Counted from the first letter of the stretch, positions 27,279-35,079 are shown. The stretch is 64,000 nt of DNA from Streptomyces sp. P9-A2 (GCF_036634175.1 NZ_JAZIFX010000001.1:2728001-2792000), one strand, 5' to 3'. A program made the numbers and translations. Notes: generated by a model from the letters alone, not told the origin.

Positions 27279-28922
27279 TCACCTCTCCTTCTGCAGTACG
27301 GACAACGCGGCGATGAGTTCGGCCTGGGGCTCCGGATGCACCTCGAGCGCGTCGAGCGGCGTGAGCCGGCGTTCACGTTCGGCGTGCATGACCTGGTTCA
27401 CGTACTCGATGAGCAGCCGTCCGCTCCGGTCGCGCAGCCGTACCGCCCCCTGTGCGCCGATCCGTTGGGCGAGCTTCTCCCCCGCGGTCCGCGCCCGGCG
27501 CCCGCTCAGCAGCGCCGTGGCGGTCAGGGCGGCGACGGTCTCGGGATCGGGGGCGGGACCGCGGTCGAGCTCTCGGACCTCTTCCTCGGCGTACTCCTCC
27601 AGTTCGCGCCGCCACCGTCGTACGGCCAGCCCGATCCGGTGTTCGACGCTCTCCGTCGCCCCGTCGCGGTCGGTGAACTCCGGTGATTTCGCAGCCGGTT
27701 CGCGCCGCCAAGCGGTGTCGACCCGTTCGTCGGCGGCGGCGACGGCGCACAGCAGCAGGGCGCCCATGCCCTCCACGAGGGTGTCGAGGAGTTCGCCGGG
27801 CGTGCAGTCGAGCGGGAAGGCGCGCCACCGTTTGAGCGCGTCGCCGGCGAGCACGGTTCCGGCCTGCAGCCGGCCGCGCAGGCGTGCGTGCTCCTTGTCG
27901 TACGCCCCCTCGACGGCGGAGGTGAGCCGCAGCGCGGCGGCGTGCTGCGCGGCGGCGGCACCGGCGAGTTCCGGCATGCGGGAGTTGAGGGAGTCGAGGA
28001 TGCCGTGGGCGGTGCGCGCCATGACGTGCGCGCGGGCGGCGGGGTCCTGCGTCTGGTGGACGAGCCAGGTCCGCAGCGACGCCACGGCGGAGGCCGGCAG
28101 GAGCCCGCCGCCCCAGGCCGACTCGGGCAGTTCGGGCACGGTGAAGCGCGGTACGTGGCCGAGTCCGGCCTTGGTGAGGAGGGCGCCGTACTGCCGGGAC
28201 ACCTCGGACACGACCTGGTGGGGCACCCGGTCCAGGACGGTCACCAGGCTGACGTCGTACTCCTTGGCGGCGCGCAGCATGTGCCAGGGCACGGCGTCGG
28301 CGTAGCGCGCGGCGGTGGTGACCATGACCCAGATGTCCGCGGCGCAGATGAGTTCGGCGGCGAGGACGCGGTTGTCGGCGACGAGGGAGTCGATGTCGGG
28401 GGCGTCGAGCAGGGCGAGGCCGGGCGGGACGCTGTCGGCGGTCTCGATGCGCAGGACACGTGCCGGGTTCTCTCCCGGGAGCAGCAGGTCGTCGACCTCC
28501 CGACGGGGACCCCATACGCGCGTGAGGTCGGGCAGGATGCGCATCCCGCTGAACCAGTGGTGGTCCTCGGGGTGGCAGACGAGCACCGGTGTCCGGGTCG
28601 TCGGCCGCAGCACGCCCGCCTCGCTGACGCGCCGCCCCACGAGTGAGTTCACCAGGGTGGACTTGCCGGCCCCGGTGGACCCCCCTACGACGGCGAGCAG
28701 CGGCGCCTGGGGCTCTCTCAGCCGGGGTACCAGATAGTCGTCGAGTTGTGCGAGCAGTTCGTCGCGGTTGGCACGCGCGCGTGCGGCCCCCGCCACAGGC
28801 AGCGGGAAGCGTGCGGCGGCGACACGGTCGCGCAGGGCGGAGAGTGCGTCGAGCAGCTGAGGCCGTACGTCCAAGGTCACCACATGTGAAGAATGCCCAA
28901 TTTCATGGGAATTCTGAAGCAT
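27279..28922 (-). CDS. dynamin-family GTPase, partner of the downstream GTPase
   Basis: The product has about 547 residues. GTPase motifs are [19 protein letters not shown] (G1), [10 protein letters not shown] (G3) and TVLDRVP (G4). A long helical C-terminal region has no clear TM. Its arrangement immediately before a membrane-hairpin GTPase suggests a heteromeric membrane-remodelling or septum-associated pair. ATG 28922 lies after an AT-rich stretch (about 28885-28950) that could hold the promoter; GTG 28883 ([13 protein letters not shown]) is an alternative start, and neither has a convincing ribosome site. Confidence 0.87.
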   Translation of the reverse strand: MLQNSHEIGHSSHVVTLDVRPQLLDALSALRDRVAAARFPLPVAGAARARANRDELLAQLDDYLVPRLREPQAPLLAVVGGSTGAGKSTLVNSLVGRRVSEAGVLRPTTRTPVLVCHPEDHHWFSGMRILPDLTRVWGPRREVDDLLLPGENPARVLRIETADSVPPGLALLDAPDIDSLVADNRVLAAELICAADIWVMVTTAARYADAVPWHMLRAAKEYDVSLVTVLDRVPHQVVSEVSRQYGALLTKAGLGHVPRFTVPELPESAWGGGLLPASAVASLRTWLVHQTQDPAARAHVMARTAHGILDSLNSRMPELAGAAAAQHAAALRLTSAVEGAYDKEHARLRGRLQAGTVLAGDALKRWRAFPLDCTPGELLDTLVEGMGALLLCAVAAADERVDTAWRREPAAKSPEFTDRDGATESVEHRIGLAVRRWRRELEEYAEEEVRELDRGPAPDPETVAALTATALLSGRRARTAGEKLAQRIGAQGAVRLRDRSGRLLIEYVNQVMHAERERRLTPLDALEVHPEPQAELIAALSVLQKER

Positions 28923-29203
28923 ATGACCATGTCTGCGCGCCGATCTAACACAAGCGGATGGAAGGGGCGACCGGGGCGCGCACACAGCCGAGGCATAACG
29001 AGTGCACAACACCCGATGCGCTAGGGGTCAAAATCGGTGCATGATTCGTACCCGCCTGCGATTATCGGGACCGCTTCACCGGACCTCCACATCGAGCCAC
29101 GGAGGCGAGGCGACAGGGGCAAGGACGCGGGAGCCCTATCCTTGTCCCCGGCGACGTCAAGGACCGGGACACCCGGGCACCACGACAGTGGCCACCACAC
29201 CCG

Positions 29204-29276
29204 GCCCCCGTAGCTCAGTGGATAGAGCAGGCGCCTTCTAAGCGCTTGGCCGCAGGTTCGAGTCCTGCCGGGGGCG
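29204..29276 (+). tRNA. tRNA-Arg (anticodon TCT)
   Basis: A complete cloverleaf: acceptor GCCCCCG pairs with CGGGGGC, D stem GCTC/GAGC, anticodon stem GGCGC/GCGCT around CTTCTAA (anticodon 29237-29239), and T arm GCAGG-TTCGAGT-CCTGC. CCA is encoded at 29277-29279. It reads AGA, a rare codon in this GC-rich genome. An integrase remnant lies just downstream, so its 3' end was probably an attachment site. Confidence 0.96.
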
Positions 29277-29294
29277 CCACCCGTCACCAGCCAG

Positions 29295-29328
29295 AACGCC
29301 CCAGAGGGGTCCTCCCCTCCAGGGCGTT
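29295..29328. terminator. hairpin downstream of tRNA-Arg
   Basis: AACGCCC (29295-29301) pairs with GGGCGTT (29322-29328), with an inner GGGG/CCCC. It is followed by TTC and lies 16 nt after the tRNA CCA. Confidence 0.55.
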
Positions 29329-29366
29329 TCGTGCCTCTGACGGCAATACTGACGGCAACGACCCCG

Positions 29367-29760
29367 TCACTCGGCGGCCGGCAGGCTCCCCAGCCGGTCC
29401 GGAGCGGCCCGCTTCTCCGTCATGCCGGCGTGCGCGTAGATGTTCATCGTCACATCCAGCGCGTGGTGACCCGCGATGTCGCGGACGATGTGCGGCGGGA
29501 TGCCGAGACCCAGCAGCAGCGTCACGCAGGTGTGCCGGAGGTCGTGGAACCGGACCTCCCGACCCGGCCGCTCGCGGATCGGGCAGAAGTGCCGGTTCAG
29601 GTTCCGCGGCTCGATCGGGGTGCCCCGCCGGTGGTGAAGACCAGGCCCGTCTCCTGCCCCCTCTCCCCTGCCGCCTGTCGCCCCCCGCCTGGATCCCACG
29701 GCGCCGGCGGAGAGCATCCACGCAGACAACCGGGAGCGGGACAGGACGCTCCGAGCGGCG
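29367..29760 (-). pseudogene. decayed tyrosine-recombinase (phage/ICE integrase) C-terminus
   Basis: The C-terminal 75 residues are clear: RGTPIEPRNLNRHF, then FHDLRHTCVTLLLGLG with the catalytic Arg, IVRDIAGHHALDVTMNIYAHA with the His and active Tyr. Upstream the sequence continues only by changing frame at least twice: ETGLVFTT lies in another frame near 29632-29660, and LPVVCVDALRRRR in a third near 29720. No N-terminal arm or core-binding domain is present. The stop at 29367 lies 88 nt from the tRNA-Arg CCA, the usual position of integrase in Streptomyces integrative elements. The element itself is gone. Confidence 0.8.
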
Positions 29761-30033
29761 CGTCCTGGACGCGGTCGACATCTGGCCGGCTCCTGCTCCG
29801 GAATTGCGAACAGGGCCTCGTTCAGCTTGGGGCGGGCAGCCGACCCCTTGGAGTGCAGAACTTGCCGGCCGTCGTCCTGCCAGGCTCGGGGCCACCGTTG
29901 CACCGAGCGCACATCTGATACTCCGGCTGTAGATCGTGATCTTGCGTGGCGTCGCTGGGTACTTCGGTTGGCGCGGGTCGGCGCTCAACCTCAGCCTGGT
30001 CGGGGTTGAGATCGGCGCGCCGCCTGGCAGGCC

Positions 30034-30468
30034 CTACTCGTTCCCGTCATGCCCGAATGGCCAGCCGATGACGCCTTCCGCTTGGACATTGCGCAGGGTC
30101 GCTCCCCCGAACCGGGCCCCGGTGACGTCGGTCGGCCCGAGCGGGGGCATACCGGTGTTCACACTTCCGAGCCTGGCGCCGGTCAGATCGGTGTCGCGCA
30201 GGTCGGCACCCCGTAGATCGCATCCGGCCAGGCTGACCTCGCGCAGTGAAGCCCCGCGCAGGTCTGCGCCACTGAGGTCGCAGAACTTGAACCAGCACCC
30301 GTCCAGAGTGGCGTGGCGTAGATCTGCCCCGATGAACAAGCAGCGGGTGAACCGCAGCCGCGACGTGCGGGTGGAAGCAAGGTTCCGGCCGGTGAAGTCC
30401 TCACGGTTCACGGCCGCATGGCGGTGAAGCGCGGCAAGTCGCTGTCTCGCGGTCGGTGACGTGGCCAT
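30034..30468 (-). CDS. pentapeptide-repeat protein
   Basis: The 144-residue protein contains about ten A(D/N)LXX-type repeats (LSGADLRGASLREVSLAGCDLRG and so on), predicted to form a right-handed quadrilateral beta-helix. Some such proteins mimic DNA and protect gyrase, but most have unknown roles. The start is ATG 30468, with weak ribosome-site support; a longer frame to 30606 exists. The gene stands alone next to the integrase remnant, so it could be cargo left from a lost element. The 30469-30740 gap holds nothing obvious. Confidence 0.8.
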   Translation of the reverse strand: MATSPTARQRLAALHRHAAVNREDFTGRNLASTRTSRLRFTRCLFIGADLRHATLDGCWFKFCDLSGADLRGASLREVSLAGCDLRGADLRDTDLTGARLGSVNTGMPPLGPTDVTGARFGGATLRNVQAEGVIGWPFGHDGNE

Positions 30469-30740
30469 GTGCGCCAGGGTGTCAGCCGGGCCGGTGGCCG
30501 TCGCCCGGATTTCCGACGGTTCGCCGCCCGCCGGCCGATCACGCAGGTCCAGGCGGGGCCGGGAACGGGTGCGGCCACCGGTGAACTCGCCCACCACCGC
30601 TGTCACTCCACCACGTCGGCATCCCCGCCCACCCTGGTCAAGGTCGCAGGTTCCCGACGGCGGGTGGCCCGGCGTCTTCCGCGTGGCGGCGGCGAGGCCC
30701 TGGGGAGGGAATTGTCAGAGGTGCACGGCAGGATGACGGG

Positions 30741-31676
30741 ATGTCATACACCGATGAGTTCCGGGTCTTCGCCCGTCGGCACGGCGTCTCCGACGACTCC
30801 ATCACGCGCATCATGTGGATGATGCAGCCGTCCGTCCACCTGCGCATCCTTGATCCGTCCGAGGTCGGCCCCGACGATCTCGTGGTGGGTCACACCGGCG
30901 GGCTGCCGGAACTGCCCGAGGATGTCCCGTGGGACGGGGACGTCTACGTGGCCGGTCTCGACCTGGCCGCGATACCGGAGCAGCCGCTGGACCTCGGGCT
31001 CCCCCGCGAAGGGCAGTTGCTGTTCTTCACGAACCGCGGCTACGACGACGAAGAACCCGCGCCGGTCGTCCACGTACCGGCGGGAACCGTGACAGCCGTA
31101 CGCCCCGCGCCCTCGGGCGCGTACTCCGAGGACCCCTCCGACACGTGGACGACGGACGTCCTCGAACGGCGGGTGCTGGTGTGCCGCACCACCGGCACGT
31201 CGTGGGACGTCCTCGACTGGCTGTGGGATCCCGACGACGACTTCGCCGAGGCGGAGGGCCGTATGCCGGACCTCGAGGGAGCGGACGTGGAGGACGAGGC
31301 CCGTCCGCTGCTGGCCGCGTTCACGGAGTACGCCGAGCGGGTCGGGACCGTTCCGTTCGTACACCGGACCTGCGGACTGCGCGGGGTGGAATTGAACCCC
31401 CAGTACTACCGGGCCGACTACGCAACGGACTTCCTGAAGAAGGGGGAGGAGGCCGTGGTCGTCTGCAGGGACGAACCGGAGCGGTTCGACGAGCTGTACG
31501 CCGAGGCCCTGCGGAACGCCGTCTCCGAGCAGGAGGGCGGACCGTGGCTGAACCTCCTGGAGTTCGGCGAGGACGCCGTCTTCCACACCGGGGACGGCGA
31601 AGTGGGCTGGCTCATCAACCGTGACGACCTTCTGGCGGGGCGTTTCGACGACGTCGTGCAGTCGTACCACTGCTGA
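30741..31676 (+). CDS. DUF1963 (YwqG-like) protein
   Basis: The 311-residue acidic soluble protein has the DUF1963 pattern: GGLPELPEDVPWDGDVYVAGLDLAAIP early, then LLFFTNRGYDDEE. The function of the family is not established; members often occur in polymorphic-toxin or immunity neighbourhoods, but none is visible here. ATG 30741 has AGGATGACGGG just upstream. No TM or signal peptide. Confidence 0.82.
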   Translation: MSYTDEFRVFARRHGVSDDSITRIMWMMQPSVHLRILDPSEVGPDDLVVGHTGGLPELPEDVPWDGDVYVAGLDLAAIPEQPLDLGLPREGQLLFFTNRGYDDEEPAPVVHVPAGTVTAVRPAPSGAYSEDPSDTWTTDVLERRVLVCRTTGTSWDVLDWLWDPDDDFAEAEGRMPDLEGADVEDEARPLLAAFTEYAERVGTVPFVHRTCGLRGVELNPQYYRADYATDFLKKGEEAVVVCRDEPERFDELYAEALRNAVSEQEGGPWLNLLEFGEDAVFHTGDGEVGWLINRDDLLAGRFDDVVQSYHC

Positions 31677-31924
31677 CCCCGCCGCCGCCTTCCCGGACCG
31701 TGGACCCGATCCGTGCCACCGGACGCGGAGCGAACGCGGGCGATCAGGACACCCCACACCGTTCGGGATGTCCGCAGTGACCGGGAACGGACCCAAGACC
31801 CATTCCTGGTCACTGCTCAGAAATCGGTGGCGGATCACCGTGACTCGTCGCGCTTCTCCGCGTTGAACGGGGAGCACGGCCGCGCCCCCTGCGGCCGCGC
31901 TCATCGAACAAGAAGGAGAACGTG

Positions 31925-32215
31925 ATGTCGCGCATCGCGAAGGCTGCCTGCGTCGCACTCGGCACGGGTGTCGTGGCCCTGAGCGGGGCCGGTACGGCTC
32001 TGGCGGACGCGGGTGCCCAGGGCACCGCCGCCCACTCCCCGGGCGTCCTGTCGGGCAACCTGGTCCAGGCCCCGGTCCACGTGCCGGTCAACGCGTGCGG
32101 GAACACCGTCAACGTCATCGGCGCGCTGAACCCGGCGTTCGGCAACACCTGCGTGAACGAGGACGGTCAGCACCACAAGAACCACAAGAACCACAAGAGC
32201 GCTTACGGGAACTGA
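31925..32215 (+). CDS. short chaplin
   Basis: The 96-residue product has a signal peptide cleaved near ALA/DAG (27/28), then one chaplin domain (about 38-77) beginning SPGVLSGNLVQAPVHVPVN. Cys58 and Cys76 are the conserved pair. Chaplins assemble into amyloid fibrils that lower surface tension and coat aerial hyphae. Unusual is the His/Lys-rich tail HHKNHKNHKSAYGN, which could bind metal or polyanions. AAGGAG lies 6 nt before ATG 31925; a GTG immediately before it is less likely. I cannot say which S. coelicolor Chp it equals; position next to tyrosinase suggests ChpG/ChpF-like. Confidence 0.93.
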   Translation: MSRIAKAACVALGTGVVALSGAGTALADAGAQGTAAHSPGVLSGNLVQAPVHVPVNACGNTVNVIGALNPAFGNTCVNEDGQHHKNHKNHKSAYGN

Positions 32216-32243
32216 CCCCGTACGCGTCATCAGCAGAACGTCC

Positions 32244-32274
32244 AGAGCCCCGGCACCTCGAGCGCCGGGGCTCT
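32244..32274 (+). terminator. chaplin gene terminator
   Basis: AGAGCCCCGGC (32244-32254) and its complement (32264-32274) form an 11-bp stem with a 9-nt loop, 28 nt past the chaplin stop. Confidence 0.75.
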
Positions 32275-32375
32275 CGCCGCTCCCGGCACCGCCCCTGGGA
32301 ACCCGGCTCTCAGGCTCGGCGGTTGCCGCCCGGCGGACCGTACATGCCTTGCCGCCGGGATCGCCCACAAATGAG

Positions 32376-32410
32376 TGATTACGAACAAAAGCCTTGATTG
32401 CTGGTAATCA
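32376..32410 (+). promoter_or_regulatory. AT-rich dyad upstream of the Cys-hydrolase gene
   Basis: TGATTAC (32376-32382) and GTAATCA (32404-32410) form a 7-bp dyad separated by 21 nt, in an unusually AT-rich patch 42 nt before the proposed start. It is a candidate regulator site. Confidence 0.4.
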
Positions 32411-32451
32411 TGGACTGGTTCGTCGTCATTTCCCCTGTCCCGGAGCCGTCC

Positions 32452-33426
32452 ATGCGCACTGCCCTCACCACCCCCCAGGGTTCACTGACCACACAACGCC
32501 GCGGGTCCGCTTCCCCACCGCCGGAGCAGGTGGAGGAGCGGACCCTGACGTTCGAGGGCTTCACTTACGGGTGCCGGATCGTCCATCAGAGCGCTCCGCG
32601 CACGGCGCCGTTGCTGCTGCTAGGGGGCTCGTCCCAGAACCGGTATTCCTGGCAGGGGCACGAGAAGTGGCTGGCGCCGTTGTGCACAGTGATCACCGTG
32701 GATCTCCCCGGATACGGCAGTGCGGACTTCCTGCCCTCCCGCTACGGGATCGATTTCCTTGCCGCCGCGGTCCAGCACATGCTGGTGGAGATCGGGATGC
32801 CGCCGGTGAATCTCTTCGGAGGCTGCTTCGGTGAGGTCGTCGGCCTCCGCTTCGCGCAGCTGCATCCCGAGTCCGTCCGTCGCATCGTCTTCTGCGGCGC
32901 CGCGATGCGTCTTCCCGAGATCTACACCGAGGCGGTACCGCGTCTGGCGCAGGCGCTGGAACGGGGGGAGATCGAAGCGGCGGCCGACGGTCTGGTGGGG
33001 CTGTTCATGTCGAACCCGGGTGCCGGTCAGGTCCGCAGGCACGCGGCCGTCGCGCGCCTTCTGCATCACCAGTTCATGAACCAGACGCCGGACGAGCTCA
33101 AGAAGGCGGTCGAACACAACACGAGGCTGGTGACGCACGGCTGTTACGAGCCCCTGCCCGCCCCCGCCGTGCCCGCCCTGGTGTTCACGGGCGAGTACGA
33201 CACCCTGTGCACACCGCAGATGGGCCGTGAGCTCGCCGCGACGATTCCGGCGGCGCGGTTCACGACGGTCAAGGAGGCGGACCATCTGGTCACGGTCGAG
33301 CGCAGGCAGGAGTCCTCGGAGCTGATCGGCCGCTTCTGTACCGACCGCCCCATCGACGACCTGCCGTACTGCACTCCCGTGGAGTCACCGGGTGCCGGCC
33401 TCGCCTGCGCGACGGCCCAGCGGTGA
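32452..33426 (+). CDS. alpha/beta hydrolase with a Cys nucleophile
   Basis: The 324-residue alpha/beta-hydrolase has the oxyanion region LLLLGGSSQNRYSW, the nucleophile elbow LFGGCFGEVVGLRF (Cys instead of the usual Ser in G-x-S-x-G), the acid in TGEYDTLC and the His in EADHLVTVE. Cys nucleophiles are known in a minority of the superfamily (dienelactone hydrolase, some acyltransferases), so it could be an acyltransferase or a specialised thioesterase. ATG 32452 has CGGAG 6 nt upstream; ATG 32410 would add 14 residues. The C-terminus is cysteine- and proline-containing. It lies between a chaplin and the secreted-protein cassette; substrate unknown. Confidence 0.82.
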   Translation: MRTALTTPQGSLTTQRRGSASPPPEQVEERTLTFEGFTYGCRIVHQSAPRTAPLLLLGGSSQNRYSWQGHEKWLAPLCTVITVDLPGYGSADFLPSRYGIDFLAAAVQHMLVEIGMPPVNLFGGCFGEVVGLRFAQLHPESVRRIVFCGAAMRLPEIYTEAVPRLAQALERGEIEAAADGLVGLFMSNPGAGQVRRHAAVARLLHHQFMNQTPDELKKAVEHNTRLVTHGCYEPLPAPAVPALVFTGEYDTLCTPQMGRELAATIPAARFTTVKEADHLVTVERRQESSELIGRFCTDRPIDDLPYCTPVESPGAGLACATAQR

Positions 33427-33439
33427 CGGACGCACGACG

Positions 33440-33473
33440 AGTGGCCGGAACCCGGTACCGGGTTCCGGCCACT
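33440..33473. terminator. perfect 34-bp palindrome, bidirectional terminator
   Basis: Positions 33440-33456 are fully complementary to 33457-33473. It lies between the hydrolase stop and the minus-strand secreted-protein gene, serving both convergent transcripts. Confidence 0.85.
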
Positions 33474-33551
33474 CTCCGCCGTACGGGTGGTCCGACGCGG
33501 GGGATGCCGACGTGAGGGGTGCCGCGAAACGGCACTCGGTCGTCGGAGGCT

Positions 33552-33830
33552 TCAGGACTTCTCGGCCGGGAGGACGAGGTTGTTGGCGCAGGAGACCTCG
33601 GCGTTCTCACCGGAACAGGTCTGCTCCGACTTGTTGACGAAGTGGATCGTTCCGTACTGGTCGGTCACGATCTCCTGCTCGCTCACCTGCACGCAGCGAA
33701 CGGTGCCCTTTTCGTCCTTGACGCAGTTGTCCGGATCCTCGGCACCGAACGCCTGGACGGCACCGGCGCCAACCAGCGCGAGCCCACCGAGGACCCCCGC
33801 CGCCGCTGCGATCTTGTTCGACTTCACCAT
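33552..33830 (-). CDS. small secreted four-Cys protein, family A copy 1
   Basis: The 92-residue product starts VKSNKIAAAAGVLGGLALVGAGAVQA, a signal peptide with a likely cut near QAFG/AED. The mature part of about 60 residues is charged and has four Cys (CVKDEKGTVRC and QTCSGENAEVSC), probably two disulfides. No enzyme motif or known family is recognised. ATG 33830 has AAAGG close upstream. It follows gene B1 on the same strand across a set of strong hairpins. The location beside chaplins, tyrosinase and exopolysaccharide genes suggests a hyphal-surface or extracellular role. Confidence 0.85.
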   Translation of the reverse strand: MVKSNKIAAAAGVLGGLALVGAGAVQAFGAEDPDNCVKDEKGTVRCVQVSEQEIVTDQYGTIHFVNKSEQTCSGENAEVSCANNLVLPAEKS

Positions 33831-33842
33831 CTACCTTTTTCC

Positions 33843-33975
33843 TTGACGGTCAACCCGCCGCGACCGAGCGGCGGGGCCGGTCCGGACCTCCGGACCGGCC
33901 GATGTGCCGGGCGGTCCCGGGGCCCGAACCACGGGTTCGGGCCCCGGGACCCCCCTGGATCACCTGGCGGTGATC
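33843..33975 (-). other. conserved structured intergenic element, copy 1
   Basis: Between B1 and A1 lie four stacked hairpins: CCCGCCGC/GCGGCGGG, an 11-bp stem GGCCGGTCCGG/CCGGACCGGCC, an 18-bp perfect stem (33913-33930 with 33934-33951, loop 3 nt), and GATCACC/GGTGATC (33958-33975) overlapping the B1 stop. It may terminate B1 transcripts, stabilise their 3' end or set the A:B ratio. Confidence 0.75.
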
Positions 33976-34240
33976 AGCCGCCGATGGCGAAGCTGGAGGC
34001 GCAGGAGACCGCGTTGGTCTCGGTGTTCTCCGCGTTGCCGAGGCCCAGGATGCCGACCGCGAGGTTGATGTCGTCGATGTTGATGAGGCCCTGCTTCGAG
34101 TTGTCCTGGACGCAGGTCGTGGTCTGCGTGTTGTTGAGCTCGACCTCCGGCCCGTCGTTGGCGTGACCGACTCCGGCGCCGAGGAAGCCGGCACTGCCGA
34201 GCATGGCCATGACGACCGCAGCCTTCTGGTACTTGCGCAT
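33974..34240 (-). CDS. small secreted two-Cys protein, family B copy 1
   Basis: The 88-residue product has a clear signal peptide (RKYQKAAVVMAMLGSAGFLGAGVGHA, cut before ND). The mature part of about 60 residues has Cys in TTTCVQDNS and in NAVSCASSFAIGG, with a hydrophobic Gly/Asn-rich stretch INLAVGILGLGNAENTETN between. The two Cys flanking a hydrophobic Gly/Asn segment recall chaplins and rodlins in design but not in sequence. AAGGAGAAGTA precedes ATG 34240. It is the first gene of its cassette and has its own upstream element. Confidence 0.87.
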   Translation of the reverse strand: MRKYQKAAVVMAMLGSAGFLGAGVGHANDGPEVELNNTQTTTCVQDNSKQGLINIDDINLAVGILGLGNAENTETNAVSCASSFAIGG

Positions 34241-34280
34241 TACTTCTCCTTCTGATTTGACACGGACCGTGAGGGCCCGG

Positions 34281-34314
34281 TCACTTTCAGTCGCTAATGT
34301 AGGCGACGATTACG
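34281..34314 (-). promoter_or_regulatory. upstream element of B1 shared with B2
   Basis: The block 34295-34314 (gene-strand CGTAATCGTCGCCTACATTA) matches the B2 block at 16 of 20 positions and sits 54 nt before the start; GGTCACT plus CAGT nearby are shared too. It is a likely promoter or activator site; the sigma factor is not identified. Confidence 0.5.
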
Positions 34315-34388
34315 GCAGTTGATAGACGAAACGCCGCATCGCTCCTTTTTTTCAAACAAGGCGATATCGCACCCGAGCGGCGGAGGCC

Positions 34389-34667
34389 TCAAGCCCTCCC
34401 GCCACCGAGGAGAGCGCCGCTCGCACAGGAGACCTCGACACCCGAACCGGAGCAGGTCTGCTCCTGCTCGTTGGTGAAGCGGACCTTCCCCTGCAGGTCG
34501 GCCGGGAGTCGGTACTCCCGCACCTGCTCGCAGCGGATGGTTCCCTTGCCGCCCTTGAGGCAGCTGCCGGAGCCCTCGACGCCGACAGCCTGGACGGCAC
34601 CGGTGCCGATCAGGGCGACGCCGCCCAGGATCCCTGCCGCCGCTGCGATCTTCTTCGGCTCGAACAT
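34389..34667 (-). CDS. small secreted four-Cys protein, family A copy 2
   Basis: The 92-residue paralogue of 33552-33830 has the same length and the same four Cys (CLKGGKGTIRC and QTCSGSGVEVSC), but only about half the residues are identical. The signal peptide is FEPKKIAAAAGILGGVALIGTGAVQA. Conservation of the Cys, KGT(V/I)RC and EQTCSG motifs while the rest diverges suggests selection on a disulfide-bonded fold. It follows B2 across the second copy of the hairpin element. Function unknown. Confidence 0.85.
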   Translation of the reverse strand: MFEPKKIAAAAGILGGVALIGTGAVQAVGVEGSGSCLKGGKGTIRCEQVREYRLPADLQGKVRFTNEQEQTCSGSGVEVSCASGALLGGGRA

Positions 34668-34679
34668 CTGCCTTTTCCT

Positions 34680-34812
34680 TGACGGTGGCCCCGCCGCGAC
34701 TCGGCGGCGGGGCCGGTCCGGACCTCCGGACCGGCCGATGTGCCGGGCGGTCCCGGGGCTCGAACGCGCGGTTCGAGCCCCGGGACCCCCCTGGATCACC
34801 TAGCGGTGATCA
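34680..34812 (-). other. conserved structured intergenic element, copy 2
   Basis: This copy repeats the four hairpins of the first. The long stem is 34749-34765 with 34771-34787 (17 bp). Relative to copy 1 one C:G pair has become T:A on both arms (C33924 to T34760 with the partner G to A), a compensatory change that argues the folded form is selected. Confidence 0.75.
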
Positions 34813-35079
34813 GCCGCCGAAGGTGAAGCTGGAGGCACAGGCCACCGCGTTGGTCTCGGTGTTCTCCGCGTTGCCGAGGCCCAGGAGGGCACCGACACCG
34901 GCGTTGACGTCGTCGATGTTGACGAGACCCTGAACCGAGTTGTCCTGGGCGCAGTTCGTGGTCTGCGTGCTGTCGAGCGTGAACGAGGGGTCGTCTCCGG
35001 CGTGGCTGACGCCGGCACCGAGGAACCCAACACTGCCGAGCATGGCCAGGACGACGGCAGCCTTCTGGTACTTGCGCAT
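34810..35079 (-). CDS. small secreted two-Cys protein, family B copy 2
   Basis: The 89-residue paralogue of 33974-34240 is about three quarters identical. The signal peptide differs little (RKYQKAAVVLAMLGSVGFLGAGVSHA). Mature features are TTNCAQDNSVQG, VNIDDVNAGVGALLGLG, and the identical NAENTETNAVACASSF end. Family B is better conserved between copies than family A. GGAGAAGTA precedes ATG 35079. It heads the duplicated array and is divergent from nothing; tyrosinase is downstream of it on the same strand only in map order, being transcribed separately toward it. Confidence 0.87.
   Translation of the reverse strand: MRKYQKAAVVLAMLGSVGFLGAGVSHAGDDPSFTLDSTQTTNCAQDNSVQGLVNIDDVNAGVGALLGLGNAENTETNAVACASSFTFGG

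Larger units (their letters stand above)
33552..35079 (-). repeat. tandem duplication of a two-gene secreted-protein cassette (A-B-A'-B')
   Basis: Two units of about 837 bp lie in direct repeat: A1 (33552-33830) with B1 (33974-34240), and A2 (34389-34667) with B2 (34810-35079). Spacing between equivalent stops is 836-837 bp. The DNA between B and A is more alike between copies than the A coding regions. Confidence 0.88.

Noticed and set aside
29280..31000. A second attachment-site copy (attR) of the tRNA-Arg 3' end
   Set aside because: I looked for the T-arm/acceptor sequence downstream of the integrase relic and found no second copy.
33974..34240. Rodlin (RdlA/RdlB) gene
   Set aside because: Rodlins as I remember them are about 130 residues with a different pattern (NMSPQ..., QQCAENSTQA); family B is 88-89 residues and lacks these.
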